A stretch of DNA of 64,000 nt from Moesziomyces globuligerus (taxonomy: Eukaryota; Basidiomycota; Ustilaginomycetes; Ustilaginales; Ustilaginaceae). Of this stretch, positions 32,310 through 41,689 are shown in pieces. How positions within the stretch are numbered: the first letter of the stretch is position 1; every line of letters starts with the position of its first letter. The DNA lies in assembly GCA_030849465.1 (NCBI GenBank), contig JARVLF010000017.1:682001-746000 (forward strand). Reading direction: 5' to 3'. A model generated the notes under the pieces. The model was not told the DNA's origin, ran no database searches, and saw nothing but the letters and a program-made list of their open reading frames with translations. The translations under genes were made by a program, and so were the position numbers.

Positions 32310-33469
32310 GGTTGGAGGTCGAGGTGCGCCATCGGAAAGGCGGGGAGCGAGGCTTTGCGCTGCATGAGGCTGTAGGAGATGTCGATTTCGCGCAGCGAGG
32401 CGGTGCGGAAGCTCTGCGGGCGGCGTTTGAGGATCGAGGGTGCGCGGCTGAGCGAAAAGGTGCTCGACGTGGGTGACGAGAGGGCGGGCGAAGCGCGTGC
32501 CGCTTCGTCCGGCAAGGCCGAGGTGAACGAGGCCTCGGAAGCGAGGCTGGGCGTGGCCAGCAGCGCATGCTGATCCGGGCCAAGCAGGAGCGGGGCTTCG
32601 TCGGTCCAGCCATCGCGGTCGGGCGAAGGCGGTTTGGGCGACGCATCTGGGAGCTCGGAGGCGTCGCTGCCGAGACTCGAGGTGCTGTTGCGCTTGGTCC
32701 TGACCGCCGTGCGGCCCAGCGGTGAGCGATCGACGGGACGGGCGCGCGCCGGACGCACGGGGAGCGAAGCTCCAGACGGCAGCGGAGAGCGGCTGGGGCT
32801 GGCGGTATGCTGACGCCTGCCTGGCTCTACCGCCGCGAGTCTGCCGCTCTCCTTGCGACGGCGTGTCTGCGCGGGTGTCGGCTGCGAGGTAGCGGTGGCG
32901 GTGGCGTTTGGCAACGTAGCCGCGTCCGAGGGAGGCGTGGTGGAGGCGGGTGCAGGCCAGAAGGAGCGGCGGGTGGGTGGTTCGAGATCGACCTGCATCG
33001 GATGGTCGCTCAGCGCGCTCGAGGGGTCGGACGAGGTGATGCGGACGATGCTGGAGCGCTTGCCCTCGTTCCTAGCCAGCATGCGACGGAGGACGTGGCG
33101 CTCGCGTGCACTGGCGAGGAAGCCCGAGGCGCGGGACTCGTGTTCGTCCTCGTACTCGTCGCTGTCGAGCTCGTTGTCGAGGCTGTTGATGGTGGCATCG
33201 TCGGCGAGCATGGTGGAGAGCTTCCAGAGCGGGTTTGCACCATGCGTAGCGGCGGTGGCGATCCAGGCATGGTGGACGATGCAGACGACGGCGAGGACAA
33301 AGGCGGCAGCGAGCAAGGTGGATGACCAGGTGGCGGTGACGCGTGCCCAGAGATCGCGGGTATAGAGGATGTTCTTGGAGAAGAGGCGGCGGCGAAGACC
33401 GAGATGCGCCTTGGCGGGCCACCACGCGCGCATCTCGGCGCTGGGGACCAGCGGCGTGGCAGACTGCAT
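30179..33469 (-). CDS. orphan single-pass membrane protein with polyglutamine tract
   Basis: A 1096-residue protein that I do not recognise. Residues 1-50 are basic and aromatic (MRAWWPAK, LRRRLFSKNI), followed by one hydrophobic span at about 50-74 (TLLAAAFVLAVVCIVHHAWI). There is no cleavable-signal look, so a type II or signal-anchor topology is possible. The remainder is long, Ser/Pro/Arg-rich and largely disordered. It contains 24 consecutive Gln from pure CAG codons (residues ~388-411). An island of ordered-looking sequence at ~435-520 includes EPDWREHLETHVRARERMDA, DDFWFERFTQS and RDWDWRKRRARLHRAAALGL. This island is the best place to look for homologues. Many SP/RSS-type sites suggest phosphorylation. 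The ATG at 33469 is well placed. It might act at the ER, nuclear envelope or plasma membrane; nothing in the sequence decides this. Confidence 0.8.
32237..32308 (-). repeat. pure (CAG)24 trinucleotide repeat, in frame (polyGln)
   Basis: Twenty-four uninterrupted CAG codons on the minus strand, between Pro and Asn codons. The purity argues for a recently expanded or unstable tract rather than conserved Gln-rich sequence. Confidence 0.95.
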
Positions 33470-33589
33470 GGAGTTGGTCGGACGTGAGGTGGAAGTTGGA
33501 CGGACGGACGAGGCGCGTGGACTGCGGGGCCCTCAAGGGGCTGGGCACGCTGAGAGGTACTACGAGTGCATGGCGAGCGGGGGGCCGGG

Positions 33590-33634
33590 CTGGCAGTGCT
33601 GGCAGTGCTTGCTGTGCTTGCTGTGCTTGCTGTG
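33590..33634 (+). repeat. 9-bp minisatellite, five units
   Basis: Two units of CTGGCAGTG followed by three of CTTGCTGTG, about 120 bp upstream of the polyGln gene start. Confidence 0.85.
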
Positions 33635-34101
33635 GAGCGGCGGGGGTTGAGATGGATGGTGGTGGTAGCGGGCGGATGGAGGAGGAGGGCGGCTGGAAGG
33701 AATGCGTCGGAGCGTCGACGCGGGGATCGAGGTTGGGCGAGGCGAGGTCGAGGCGAAACGAGTGTGGAGAGAGGCAAGGGTCGGCAGCCGGGCATGTGCG
33801 AGTTGGCAGAGCCCATGTGCCATGAGGCGCTGGCTGTTTGTCGAGCGCACAGGCGAAAGCCACAGCCAAGAGGATGCATCAGCCCACTTGCGCCCCCCAC
33901 GCCGGGTCCACGCGCCTTTTTCTTTGGTGCGGATTCGCGAGAGCCCAAGCGAGGCCTACCCGTCCCCACATGCCAAGCTGCTCCGCCTCCATACGCCGTC
34001 TGCTCCCGGCCTGCCGCTGCATGGCCGCGCGGCTGCATGTCAGCACAGCAGCACGATGGAACGGCTCGACCCGTCACGGATCCGCGCACAAGAAGATGGT
34101 C

Positions 34102-34102
<1 letters not shown>

Positions 34103-34147
<45 letters not shown>
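34103..34147 (+). repeat. (CTG)15 microsatellite, non-coding
   Basis: Fifteen perfect CTG units between genes, on the same strand phase (CTG on plus) as the coding CAG tract 1.8 kb away. Confidence 0.95.
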
Positions 34148-34148
<1 letters not shown>

Positions 34149-34404
34149 GGCTGCCGGTATGGTTGTTGTGCAAGGGCTCATGCACCGCCGTTTCAAATTC
34201 TGCCTCGGTGGAGAGCGGCGTACAAAAATGGATTTTGGAGCGTGAAATGCAGGCTGCAGACTGCCAAGCTGCAATAATGCGAGATGAAAACGGGCGCCTC
34301 TCATGCAAGCGGCGCGGCCATTTTGCAAACACTCGGACTGGCGAGCCGATGGCGCAGCGTCATGTACCGATCTGCAGCCGACAGACATGCACAGAGGCTT
34401 TGAC

Positions 34405-35532
34405 TCAGCGGTCGAGCTGGCTCATGATCATGTCAAAGACATCGAGGTCGTCGGCGGCGTCTTGCGGAGTCGTCTTGAGGTGTGTGCCTTGGGTGAGTGC
34501 GTCGTGGAGGTGGATGAACTGGGTGGTGTAGGCGTCCTGGTAGGTGGTGCGGATGATGCGTTCCGAGTAGTGTCCGAGCTCGTCGTTCTGCTTTACGGTG
34601 ACGTTGATGGGGAGGCCTTTGACGTAGGGCGTGTCGATGTCGATGCGAAGCACGCGGTCGTCGGTGTAGACCTCTAGGAAGGATTCGAAGACGCCGACGT
34701 TGTGGATGCCGGTGGTGTAGAGGACGTTGTACTTGTCCGAGCCCTTGCGCGCGCCCGTGTTGCGGTACTCGAACGAGGACGAGATGAACATGCCGTCGTG
34801 GCTCGCAAAGGCGGAGAGGCAGCGGTCGGGCTTGCCACCGAGAGCCTCGCGCATGAAGCTGAGGTCGTGGCTGCCGAGCGAGCCTAGCAGACGGTAGACG
34901 GCACCGAGGCGGGCATCGGAAGCCTTTTGGGTGCCGAGCGCAGCCTCGAGAATCGCCTGGGCGCGGCTGGCCTTGTCTGCGCTGGCGCTCTGCGGGATGT
35001 CTGCGCCGAATTTGTGGGGCTGTGTACCCGACTGCTGGACAAAGAAGGCGTTGGGGCCGATGATGTCCTTGACGATGACGTGGCGGATGGGGCCGGACTC
35101 GGCGAGGAGCTGCTGGAAGAGCTGGAAGGCGGGTGCGTAGCGTCGCATGTAGCCGACAAAGATCTTGACGCCGTGGTCGTGCGCGGCGCGCTGGATGGCG
35201 GTGGCATCGGCGCGGGTGAGCGCCATGGGCTTTTCGATCAAGACGTGCTTGCCCGCCTGGGCGGCCTCGATGGCACACGAGGCGTGGTACTCGTCGCTGT
35301 TGGCGATGAGCACCACATCGACGTCGTCGCGCCGCACCATCTCGGCGCTCGAGGTGCCGACGTAGGGGATGCTCCACTTTGCGGCGACGTATTCGGCGGC
35401 TTGGCGCGAGACATCGCAGATGGCCGTGACCGCATAGCGGTCCGAGAGGAGCTTGAGCGTGGGGAGGTGGACGACCTGCGTGACCTCGCCCGCTCCCACC
35501 ACGCCCACCCTCAGCTTGGGTGACGCGGCCAT
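34405..35532 (-). CDS. Gfo/Idh/MocA-family NAD(P)-dependent oxidoreductase
   Basis: A 375-residue protein with an N-terminal Rossmann fold, RVGVVGAGEVTQVVHLPTLK (GxGxxx-type dinucleotide site). The family block HVLIEKPMALT follows, with the EKP motif whose Lys lies in the active site, and then VGYMRRYAPAFQLFQQLL. The C-terminal domain contains LGSLGSHDLSFMREALGG; the SHD segment occupies the place of the catalytic His/Asp of the family. Members oxidise or reduce sugars, inositols or their derivatives, and the substrate cannot be read from the sequence. There is no signal peptide when started at MAASPKLRVG (ATG 35532); the longer upstream frame from 35715 is less likely. It is divergent from the peroxiredoxin gene. 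Function class is secure; pathway unknown. Confidence 0.93.
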   Translation of the reverse strand: MAASPKLRVGVVGAGEVTQVVHLPTLKLLSDRYAVTAICDVSRQAAEYVAAKWSIPYVGTSSAEMVRRDDVDVVLIANSDEYHASCAIEAAQAGKHVLIEKPMALTRADATAIQRAAHDHGVKIFVGYMRRYAPAFQLFQQLLAESGPIRHVIVKDIIGPNAFFVQQSGTQPHKFGADIPQSASADKASRAQAILEAALGTQKASDARLGAVYRLLGSLGSHDLSFMREALGGKPDRCLSAFASHDGMFISSSFEYRNTGARKGSDKYNVLYTTGIHNVGVFESFLEVYTDDRVLRIDIDTPYVKGLPINVTVKQNDELGHYSERIIRTTYQDAYTTQFIHLHDALTQGTHLKTTPQDAADDLDVFDMIMSQLDR

Positions 35533-35830
35533 TGGATGCGCGTATTGGGTGCCGTAGCAAGGAGCAGCAGAGATGACTGCAAGCGAGCGTGCTGGTGGAT
35601 TGCAAGCCAAGGCGATCAATGCGCTCCAGATGCGATGGGTCTTGTTGGATAGCAGCTGCACGCCTCGTGCTTCTGGTCTGGGGCCCGGGCGTCGGGCGTG
35701 GCTGTCGTGGTCCACGCGCCAAAGCCAATGATTTCACCGGCGTCGGGTTTGCATTTCCGGCCGATCTGTTTCTGCGTCGGAGCTTCTCGTCTTGTGGCTG
35801 CGGACCATCCGGTTCGTATGCCTGGCCTGA

Positions 35831-35888
35831 GCTGGGCTGAGCTGGGCTGAGCTGGGCTGAGCTGGGCTGAGCTGGGCTGAGCTGGGCT
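35831..35888 (+). repeat. 10-bp minisatellite GCTGGGCTGA
   Basis: Five perfect consecutive copies of GCTGGGCTGA and a sixth partial copy, located about 300 bp upstream of the leftward gene and 460 bp upstream of the rightward gene. Confidence 0.9.
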
Positions 35889-36253
35889 CGGCTCTGCTGC
35901 TCTTGTGCTCTTGGGCTGGTGACTCTCTCGGCGTCGATGACGAGTCTGCGGCGTCGGATGAGCCGTTCGGCCTCCACTTTTTGGGCTCTGAATTTCTTCT
36001 GGCACTTTTTGGCATGACCGTGCGCGGGCCAAAGCTTGCCGACCCCACGACGGCGACCCAAGCTCAGTCGGCTGCACCGAAGCTTCGACGCAGCCACTGC
36101 AGACTCTGGCGCCAATGGCAGTGGCGCAGCCTCTACAGTAACTTGACGCCGCAGTTCTGGCGCGAGGTGATGCAAAGCTGCCTCAGATTGACTACAGAGT
36201 GACTACAGAACCCGCCTCAGCTCGGCCCAACACGACCGATCTGGCAAGCCGCA

Positions 36254-36259
36254 TATATA
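36254..36259 (+). promoter_or_regulatory. TATA box of the peroxiredoxin gene
   Basis: TATATA followed by CCCCC about 90 bp upstream of the ATG at 36348, with an A-rich start context (CACAAAAATG). This is the clearest core promoter in the window and suits a highly expressed gene. Confidence 0.55.
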
Positions 36260-36347
36260 CCCCCTCCGGCCTCGCTTTCAACCCCACCCTCTGCTCGACA
36301 CCAAAAGTCGTACATCCTCAACTTCCCACATCTCTACTCGCACAAAA

Positions 36348-36866
36348 ATGTCCTTCACCGACAAGATCAAGGCTGCCATCAAGGGCGACCTCAAGGAAGG
36401 CGCCAAGCTCGACACGGGCATCAAGCTCAAGGAGAACAACCCCGAGAACGCCGACGTCTCGCTCGACAACCTCACGGGCAAGACGATCATCGTCGGTGTC
36501 CCCGGTGCCTTCACCCCGCCCTGCTCGTCGCAGGTGCCCGGCTACATCCAGCACGCCTCTGAGTTCCAGGCAAAGGGCGTCCAGGCCATCTACATTGTCG
36601 CCGTCAACGACCAGTTCACCGTCGCAGCCTGGAAGGACAAGCTCGGCGCTAGCTCGGCGCCCAGCGTCCACTTCCTTGCCGACGACACTGGCGCCTTCAC
36701 CAAGGCCATCGGCCAGAGCTTCGACGCTTCCGGCTTGCTCGGCAACCACCGCTCCAAGCGCTACGCCTTTGTCGTCGAGGGCGGCGTCGTCCGCAAGGCC
36801 TTTGTTGAGGACAACGCTCCCGACGTCACCGTCACCTCGGCCGACAACGTCCTCAAGGCCATCTAG
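36348..36866 (+). CDS. Prx5/Ahp1-type peroxiredoxin with a single cysteine
   Basis: A 172-residue thiol peroxidase of the Prx5 (PMP20/Ahp1) class that reduces hydrogen peroxide and alkyl hydroperoxides. The catalytic block is GVPGAFTPPCSSQVPGY with peroxidatic C59 and the usual Thr and Pro around it; VNDQFTVAAW follows as in the family. No other cysteine is present in the whole protein, so there is no resolving Cys and an external thiol such as glutathione, glutaredoxin or thioredoxin would be needed. The C-terminus is LKAI, which is not a peroxisomal PTS1, and there is no evident mitochondrial presequence, so it is probably cytosolic. Dense use of C- and G-ending codons and the strong TATA suggest high expression. 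Confidence 0.95.
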   Translation: MSFTDKIKAAIKGDLKEGAKLDTGIKLKENNPENADVSLDNLTGKTIIVGVPGAFTPPCSSQVPGYIQHASEFQAKGVQAIYIVAVNDQFTVAAWKDKLGASSAPSVHFLADDTGAFTKAIGQSFDASGLLGNHRSKRYAFVVEGGVVRKAFVEDNAPDVTVTSADNVLKAI

Positions 36867-37119
36867 CCAATGTGCAATCTAGTCGCCAGTTGAAAAGTCC
36901 TCTTTTCGCATCGTGTCGTGGTGGCGGGGTGAAACGTGTGGTGGTGATTTTTGAGAGCTGCGGAGTAACTCGACTTGAATTTCCAGCTGCCGGGTTGAGA
37001 TTTTGGGAATGTCCAAGTTGTGTCGCATCCTAATCACCTTCTTGCTACCACCTGGTCGGCCGCTCTTGCTTGGCGCCTACTGAATCTCGTACGCACGTGC
37101 AGTCGGATGCAAGTGTGCA

Positions 37120-37722
37120 ATGTCGTCGTCACGATCGGCTCGACCATCACGGACACGCTCACGATCGGCCTCGCCTGGACGCTCGCGCGATCGGCAAGCG
37201 GTGGGTTCGACGAGCAAGACGGCGGTTCGGCTGCAGGGGCTCTCTAGCAATGTGCGCGGTTCGCATCTGCGCCATATCTTTGGCTGGTACGGTCGTGTGG
37301 TGCATGTTGATCTCGATGCCTCGCGAGGCGAGGCGGTGGTCGAGTTCGAGTCGGTCGAATCGGCAGCTCGCGCCGCACTCTACATGGCCAACGCCCAGAT
37401 CGACGCCCGCCTCATCCGCATCGCCACCTGCCACCCTCCCCCCTCCAAACCCTGGTCAAACCAACCTCACCCCGAACAACCAAGCTCCCAAGACAGTTAT
37501 AGACGACAGGACGACGACAGAGCAAAGCGAGAACCCAGATACCCCCAAAGGTCACCAGACGCTTACCATGAAGCGCACCAACAAACATACCCTCCACGCC
37601 AACAACGCCGCTACTCTGACCATGCAAGCTCAACCTCTAGCCCGCCAAGAGACCGTCGCACCACTGGCGCTTTCGTCCATCCAGATCGCCAACGCCGTCT
37701 CGACCCCTACACCCGACCATAG
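37120..37722 (+). CDS. RNPS1-like RRM RNA-binding protein
   Basis: A 200-residue protein. Residues 1-30 are a short RS-type stretch (SRSARPSRTRSRSASPGRSR). One RRM spans about 35-108, with VRLQGLSSNVRGSHLRHIF at its start (RNP2 side), GEAVVEFESVESAARAALYM (RNP1 side) and the RNPS1-like end NAQIDARLIRIAT. A Pro/Gln/Arg-rich tail follows. This matches RNPS1, an exon-junction/ASAP complex protein that links splicing to mRNA surveillance. The RRM is shorter between beta2 and beta3 than in the human protein. An extra intron cannot be excluded, but the single frame is complete. It is tail-to-tail with FIP1, 201 bp apart. Confidence 0.85.
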   Translation: MSSSRSARPSRTRSRSASPGRSRDRQAVGSTSKTAVRLQGLSSNVRGSHLRHIFGWYGRVVHVDLDASRGEAVVEFESVESAARAALYMANAQIDARLIRIATCHPPPSKPWSNQPHPEQPSSQDSYRRQDDDRAKREPRYPQRSPDAYHEAHQQTYPPRQQRRYSDHASSTSSPPRDRRTTGAFVHPDRQRRLDPYTRP

Positions 37723-37923
37723 CAACTCAAAACCCCCACGCTCACACAGCACATGCATCTCACTCGAACCTTCTCTTGCGATCTTTCAATACCCTTCGCT
37801 GCTTTTTTGCACGCTACGACGACCCCGATCACAGTTCTTGTTTTGCAGCCTGAAGAATGTCCGGAAAGAGTGAGGTGTTGCATTTCAACCGATCGCCGAG
37901 ATACGAGCTGTTTGCGTAGATGG

Positions 37924-40248
37924 CTAGCGTTTCTTGCGCGATCCGCCGCCCCTTCTACCGCCGCCGCTCTTTGGCTGCGGGGCATCGTCTTCGGCATCGC
38001 GGTCTTCAGGGGCTGCGCGTTTCCTTCCGGTCCTGCTGGCCGCCGGACCGGTGGGGATGGCGGGGTCGTCGAGATCCCTGCCTGCCCTGCGTTCGGATCT
38101 CGCCTGGCTCCTCACCTCTCTCTCGCGCTCTCGTTCGCGTTCTCGCTCTCGCTCGCGATCGCGGTCGCGATCGGAACGATGGACATCGCGCTCCCTCTCG
38201 CGCTCCCTCTCTCTGTGGTCACGAGACGAACCTCCACCACCTCCTCCTCTCCTCCTCCTCCCGCCCGCAGACGACTGCGAGGCGGCATCGTCGTCGATCT
38301 CTTCGGTGCGCTTGGCCGAACGACCCGCACCTCGACGCGAATACTCTTCCTCTCCCCGACCATTCGCGCTCGCCGAATCGTGCTCGTACGTCCCCTCCCT
38401 ACGGCCGCGTCCACCGCGCGCGCGTCGCGAGCTACGCTCGTCGCCATCGCGCGGCGACACATCCCATCCGCTCGTCTCGCGGCCGTAGTCGCGGCTGCGG
38501 TCTCGCGCCTCCCACTCGTCGTCGTGCGCGCGTCGATCGCGCTCCTCATCCCCGCCTCCCGTAGCGCCGTAGTCGAGCAGGTCCGCAGCACCCGCGCCAG
38601 TGTCGCGGTCGTTGTACCGTTTGCTTGGATTCCTCGGTCCCGAAGGCACATTCGCAGGCAGCGTGGGCGAGACACCTCGACCGCCGCGCGAGCTCGACGA
38701 GGCCGCAGCCGCCGCAGCGCGTCCGCGGATCGAGGCGCCCTTGATCGTCGCCCCACCCGCGCTCGACGAGGCACCCTTGGCCGGCGGCGCCGACTTGGAG
38801 CCTGCGTGCGCCGAGCCGCCGCGCTTGCCAGCCGGCGTGGCATCCGCCTCGGCCGCCTCACCGCCGTTGGCAGGCACCGGAATGCCCGCCGCCGCCACCT
38901 GCGAAGCATCGACGCCCGAAGCGCCAAAGAAGGCCGACATGTCGGCGTTCGACATGGGCTTCATGGGCACGCTGGGCGGCAGCGGCGCCAGGCCGACGGG
39001 CGCATCGTCGTCGTCTTGGTCCTTGATCTCGGCGTCGGCGCGGCGAGGGCTGGCAGACGCATCCCATCCGCGGTCAACATGGTCGCGCTCGGGATCCTGC
39101 ATGCGCTCGTGCGCGGGCGGCAAGGGCGAGTTGCGTTGGTCCGGTCTCGACTGACTGGACCCGTCGTGGCCCGAGCCCGAGGCGCCGTTGAAGGGCTGAC
39201 CACCAAACATGCCGGGCATCATCATGGGCGGAGGCGGCATGCCGGGCATGGGAGGCATGCCAGACATGCTGGCCATCATGGCCATCATCTGGTCCGGCGG
39301 CATGGATGGCATACCCATGGGGCCAGAGCCACCGTTGGGCGCGCCCATCTGCGCCATCATGGCCTGCATGGCCGGCGGCGGCGGCGGCATCATGGCCATC
39401 ATCTGCTGCATGTTGGGCATGCCGTCGGCGTGGTTGGCGCCAAACATGGCGGCTTCGAGCTGCTTGCGCGCGTCGGTGGTGCGCTCCTTCTTGGTGCGCC
39501 AGACGCTCCAGGTGTCTTCGTTGAAGCCGTAGTTGAAGTAGTCGGTAAGGTCGGCGCCGTAGCGGCGCCAGGGCTTTTCGGCGAGGCTCTCGAGGTCGAT
39601 GTCAAAAATGTCGCGCGCCGAGCTCTCCTCCTCCTCGACGACGTCTTCGGGCTTGGGGAAGGCGCGCTCCTGGGGACCGGGGGAGAGGTTGAGGCGGGGA
39701 GCGGTGGAGGGAACAGCGGGCGGACCGCCCTCGGGCCCCGCAGCGTCCGTGGCGATCTGAGGCTTGACCGGAGGTGCACCGGGGGGCGGAGGCGCGGCTG
39801 CGCCTGGAGCAGCGGCAGCGGCGGATGCGGAGGCGGGACTAGCATTGGCGAGGAGCTGGGAGCGGGAAAGCGGCGTGTACTCGGAAGTGAGGCTGGACTG
39901 GGGACGCTGGGGCGTGCTCTGGTTGGGCAGAGGACGAGCGCCGGGCAGTGCGGGGCGTGCGCCAGGACGCGAGGGCGGTTGAGCCTCCTGGGTGGTGTCG
40001 ATGATGAATTCGATATCCGAGTCGCTGTCATCGTCGTCATCCGCGTCGTCTTGGTCGTCGTCATCATCCTCGGCGTCATCGGCGTCTGTCGTCTCGGTCT
40101 GAGGAGCTTCGTCGGCTGCGTCAATTGGTGCGGCGCCTGTGGAGGCGGCGGTCGAATCAGCGCCGTTGACGGCAGTTGCTGGATTGGAGGCGGCAGGGGG
40201 AGCTGCGGGCTCGTCGCCGTAGAGGAAAGCATCGTCGTCGTCCTCCAT
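37924..40248 (-). CDS. FIP1: Fip1, mRNA cleavage and polyadenylation factor subunit
   Basis: A 774-residue protein. The diagnostic Fip1 motif lies at about residues 213-250 and reads LESLAEKPWRRYGADLTDYF then NYGFNEDTWSVW, almost the textbook sequence. The N-terminus is acidic (MEDDDDAFLYGDEP, later DDDDSDSDIEF), as in other Fip1 proteins where it contacts poly(A) polymerase. A Met/Pro/Gly-rich central region (about 290-350) and a C-terminal Arg/Asp/Glu/Ser-rich region with RERERERERE-type repeats follow; the latter resembles the RD/RE domain of long animal Fip1 rather than the short yeast protein. Role: scaffold tethering poly(A) polymerase to CPF/CPSF in the nucleus. Start at the ATG 40248 immediately before the acidic region. 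Confidence 0.95.
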   Translation of the reverse strand: MEDDDDAFLYGDEPAAPPAASNPATAVNGADSTAASTGAAPIDAADEAPQTETTDADDAEDDDDDQDDADDDDDSDSDIEFIIDTTQEAQPPSRPGARPALPGARPLPNQSTPQRPQSSLTSEYTPLSRSQLLANASPASASAAAAAPGAAAPPPPGAPPVKPQIATDAAGPEGGPPAVPSTAPRLNLSPGPQERAFPKPEDVVEEEESSARDIFDIDLESLAEKPWRRYGADLTDYFNYGFNEDTWSVWRTKKERTTDARKQLEAAMFGANHADGMPNMQQMMAMMPPPPPAMQAMMAQMGAPNGGSGPMGMPSMPPDQMMAMMASMSGMPPMPGMPPPPMMMPGMFGGQPFNGASGSGHDGSSQSRPDQRNSPLPPAHERMQDPERDHVDRGWDASASPRRADAEIKDQDDDDAPVGLAPLPPSVPMKPMSNADMSAFFGASGVDASQVAAAGIPVPANGGEAAEADATPAGKRGGSAHAGSKSAPPAKGASSSAGGATIKGASIRGRAAAAAASSSSRGGRGVSPTLPANVPSGPRNPSKRYNDRDTGAGAADLLDYGATGGGDEERDRRAHDDEWEARDRSRDYGRETSGWDVSPRDGDERSSRRARGGRGRREGTYEHDSASANGRGEEEYSRRGAGRSAKRTEEIDDDAASQSSAGGRRRRGGGGGGSSRDHRERERERERDVHRSDRDRDREREREREREREREVRSQARSERRAGRDLDDPAIPTGPAASRTGRKRAAPEDRDAEDDAPQPKSGGGRRGGGSRKKR

Positions 40249-41644
40249 GATGGCGATGGATGATTGAGCACACTCGCTCTGAAGATGGTGGTGCTATAGG
40301 AGAGACGCGGTATGACGTGTCGGTTCAAAAGATGCGATATGGTGAAGATGCGCGGTAGGGAGGATGAGGTTCGGATGTCGTTGCGAACTGGCCAACGAGA
40401 GACGATGTCGCACCTTCCAATTTTGCGCTCCCTCGCATCACGCGGCGCGCCAACCTCGATACGCGCCGAATCGGGAAATGCTCATCGGCGATCTCAGCAA
40501 TTTCGACGATCACCAACCTCCAGCGAGCCAGATGCGACTCCGAAGGGCCGGTAGCGTGCCGCACCAAACTCGGGCCGGGACGGAGGCTGTCTCGGGACCG
40601 CACGGCCCGACCCGTTTCGCTTTGCCACCACAGCGACAGCGAGGAGGACTGGGTTGCAACGCGATCTTGCGTGCATGGATACATACGCAAGGACCCGCAC
40701 GGCCCCGCTCGGCAAGGCGAGGTGAGGCGTGTCTGAGCGGTGCGTGGGTCGAGGCCAAGCGAGCGACCTGCCCAAGGGAGCCCAGGGAGCCGTCTGCGTG
40801 GTTGCGTCGAGGCTCGAGGATCGTGATGATCGCGCGCGCAGGCCCGCACGGTCGCGCATCCACGCTCGAAGGGGTGGGAATGCGAATGCAAGAAGAAGCT
40901 CAGGGAATAAGCGGACGCAAGTGTGACTGTGGCGCGCTCGACGTGAACCCTAGGGTCCAGAAAGGGTGCGTGGCGTCGAGGGCTGACATGGGTTTCCACG
41001 GCACGGATCCAAGCTTCCGAGGGTGCGTGCAAGTGGCAATTTCGGCGTCTACCGTACGGCATGCACCGCTACACTTGCGAGGTGGCCGCTTCCGATCCTA
41101 GGCTGCGTCTGGGCTCGTAGACCCACGCACTTCTGAATTGTCATTAACCACGCGCAACGCCGAGGTCGGGGCTGACGTGTGGATTGCCGACGCTGCCTTG
41201 TGCTGCTGAATGTTTGCTTCGGCTCTCTTGTTGGGTCACGACGGCCAATCCGAACGGAGGCTAGCCAACGGCCGTCTCGTGATCTGAGCGCAGAGGCGTC
41301 AACTGCGGCACGGACCCGAAAGCAAGAGAGGTGCGGAGCGTGGGGAGCGCAATCGCAATCAGTGGCAATCACAATAACGCCGACGCGCGTCGAGGCAAGC
41401 CCAAAGCAGAGACCCTGGAGCGCCGGGCGGGAGAGCAGTGTTGGCCGTTAAGTTTCCACGGCCATCGGCGCGTGCCTCCTGGGGTCTGATGCCGAGATGG
41501 CCGCTTGCAGCCGCGCGGCGTGTTGTGGCCAAACGGCACGCCGTCCGCGCCAAACCGCCAGCCGTTTTGGATTTTCACTTTTCAGCCAGCTGCTGCTCCC
41601 TTGCCTCGAGAGCCAAGCAAGCGCAAGAAAAATTTCCAGCTCTT

Positions 41645-41689
41645 CTGCCCTGCTCTGCCCTGCTCTGCCCTGCTCTGCCCTGCTCTGCC
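41645..41689 (+). repeat. 10-bp minisatellite TGCTCTGCCC
   Basis: Four consecutive copies (last one ending CCT) plus a leading partial copy. Confidence 0.9.

Larger units (their letters stand above)
33470..34404. other. intergenic region rich in short tandem repeats
   Basis: Upstream region of the polyGln gene, ending at the 3' end of the Gfo/Idh/MocA gene. It contains a 9-bp minisatellite (33590-33634) and a (CTG)15 tract (34103-34147). Open frames on both strands here are repeat-driven and not supported as genes. Confidence 0.45.
35533..36347. other. divergent promoter region with 10-bp minisatellite
   Basis: 815 bp between the Gfo/Idh/MocA gene (leftward) and the peroxiredoxin (rightward). 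It contains five perfect and one partial copies of a 10-bp unit (35831-35888) and a TATA box near the rightward gene. No gene is supported. Confidence 0.45.

Noticed and set aside
33010..34332. 440-codon minus-strand frame overlapping the start of the polyGln gene
   Set aside because: Driven by Ser/Pro simple sequence, the CTG tract and the 9-bp minisatellite. It overlaps the better-supported gene in another frame.
37753..40263. 836-codon open frame antisense to FIP1
   Set aside because: Arg/Val/Ala-rich mirror of FIP1 codons. FIP1 has the diagnostic motif on the other strand.
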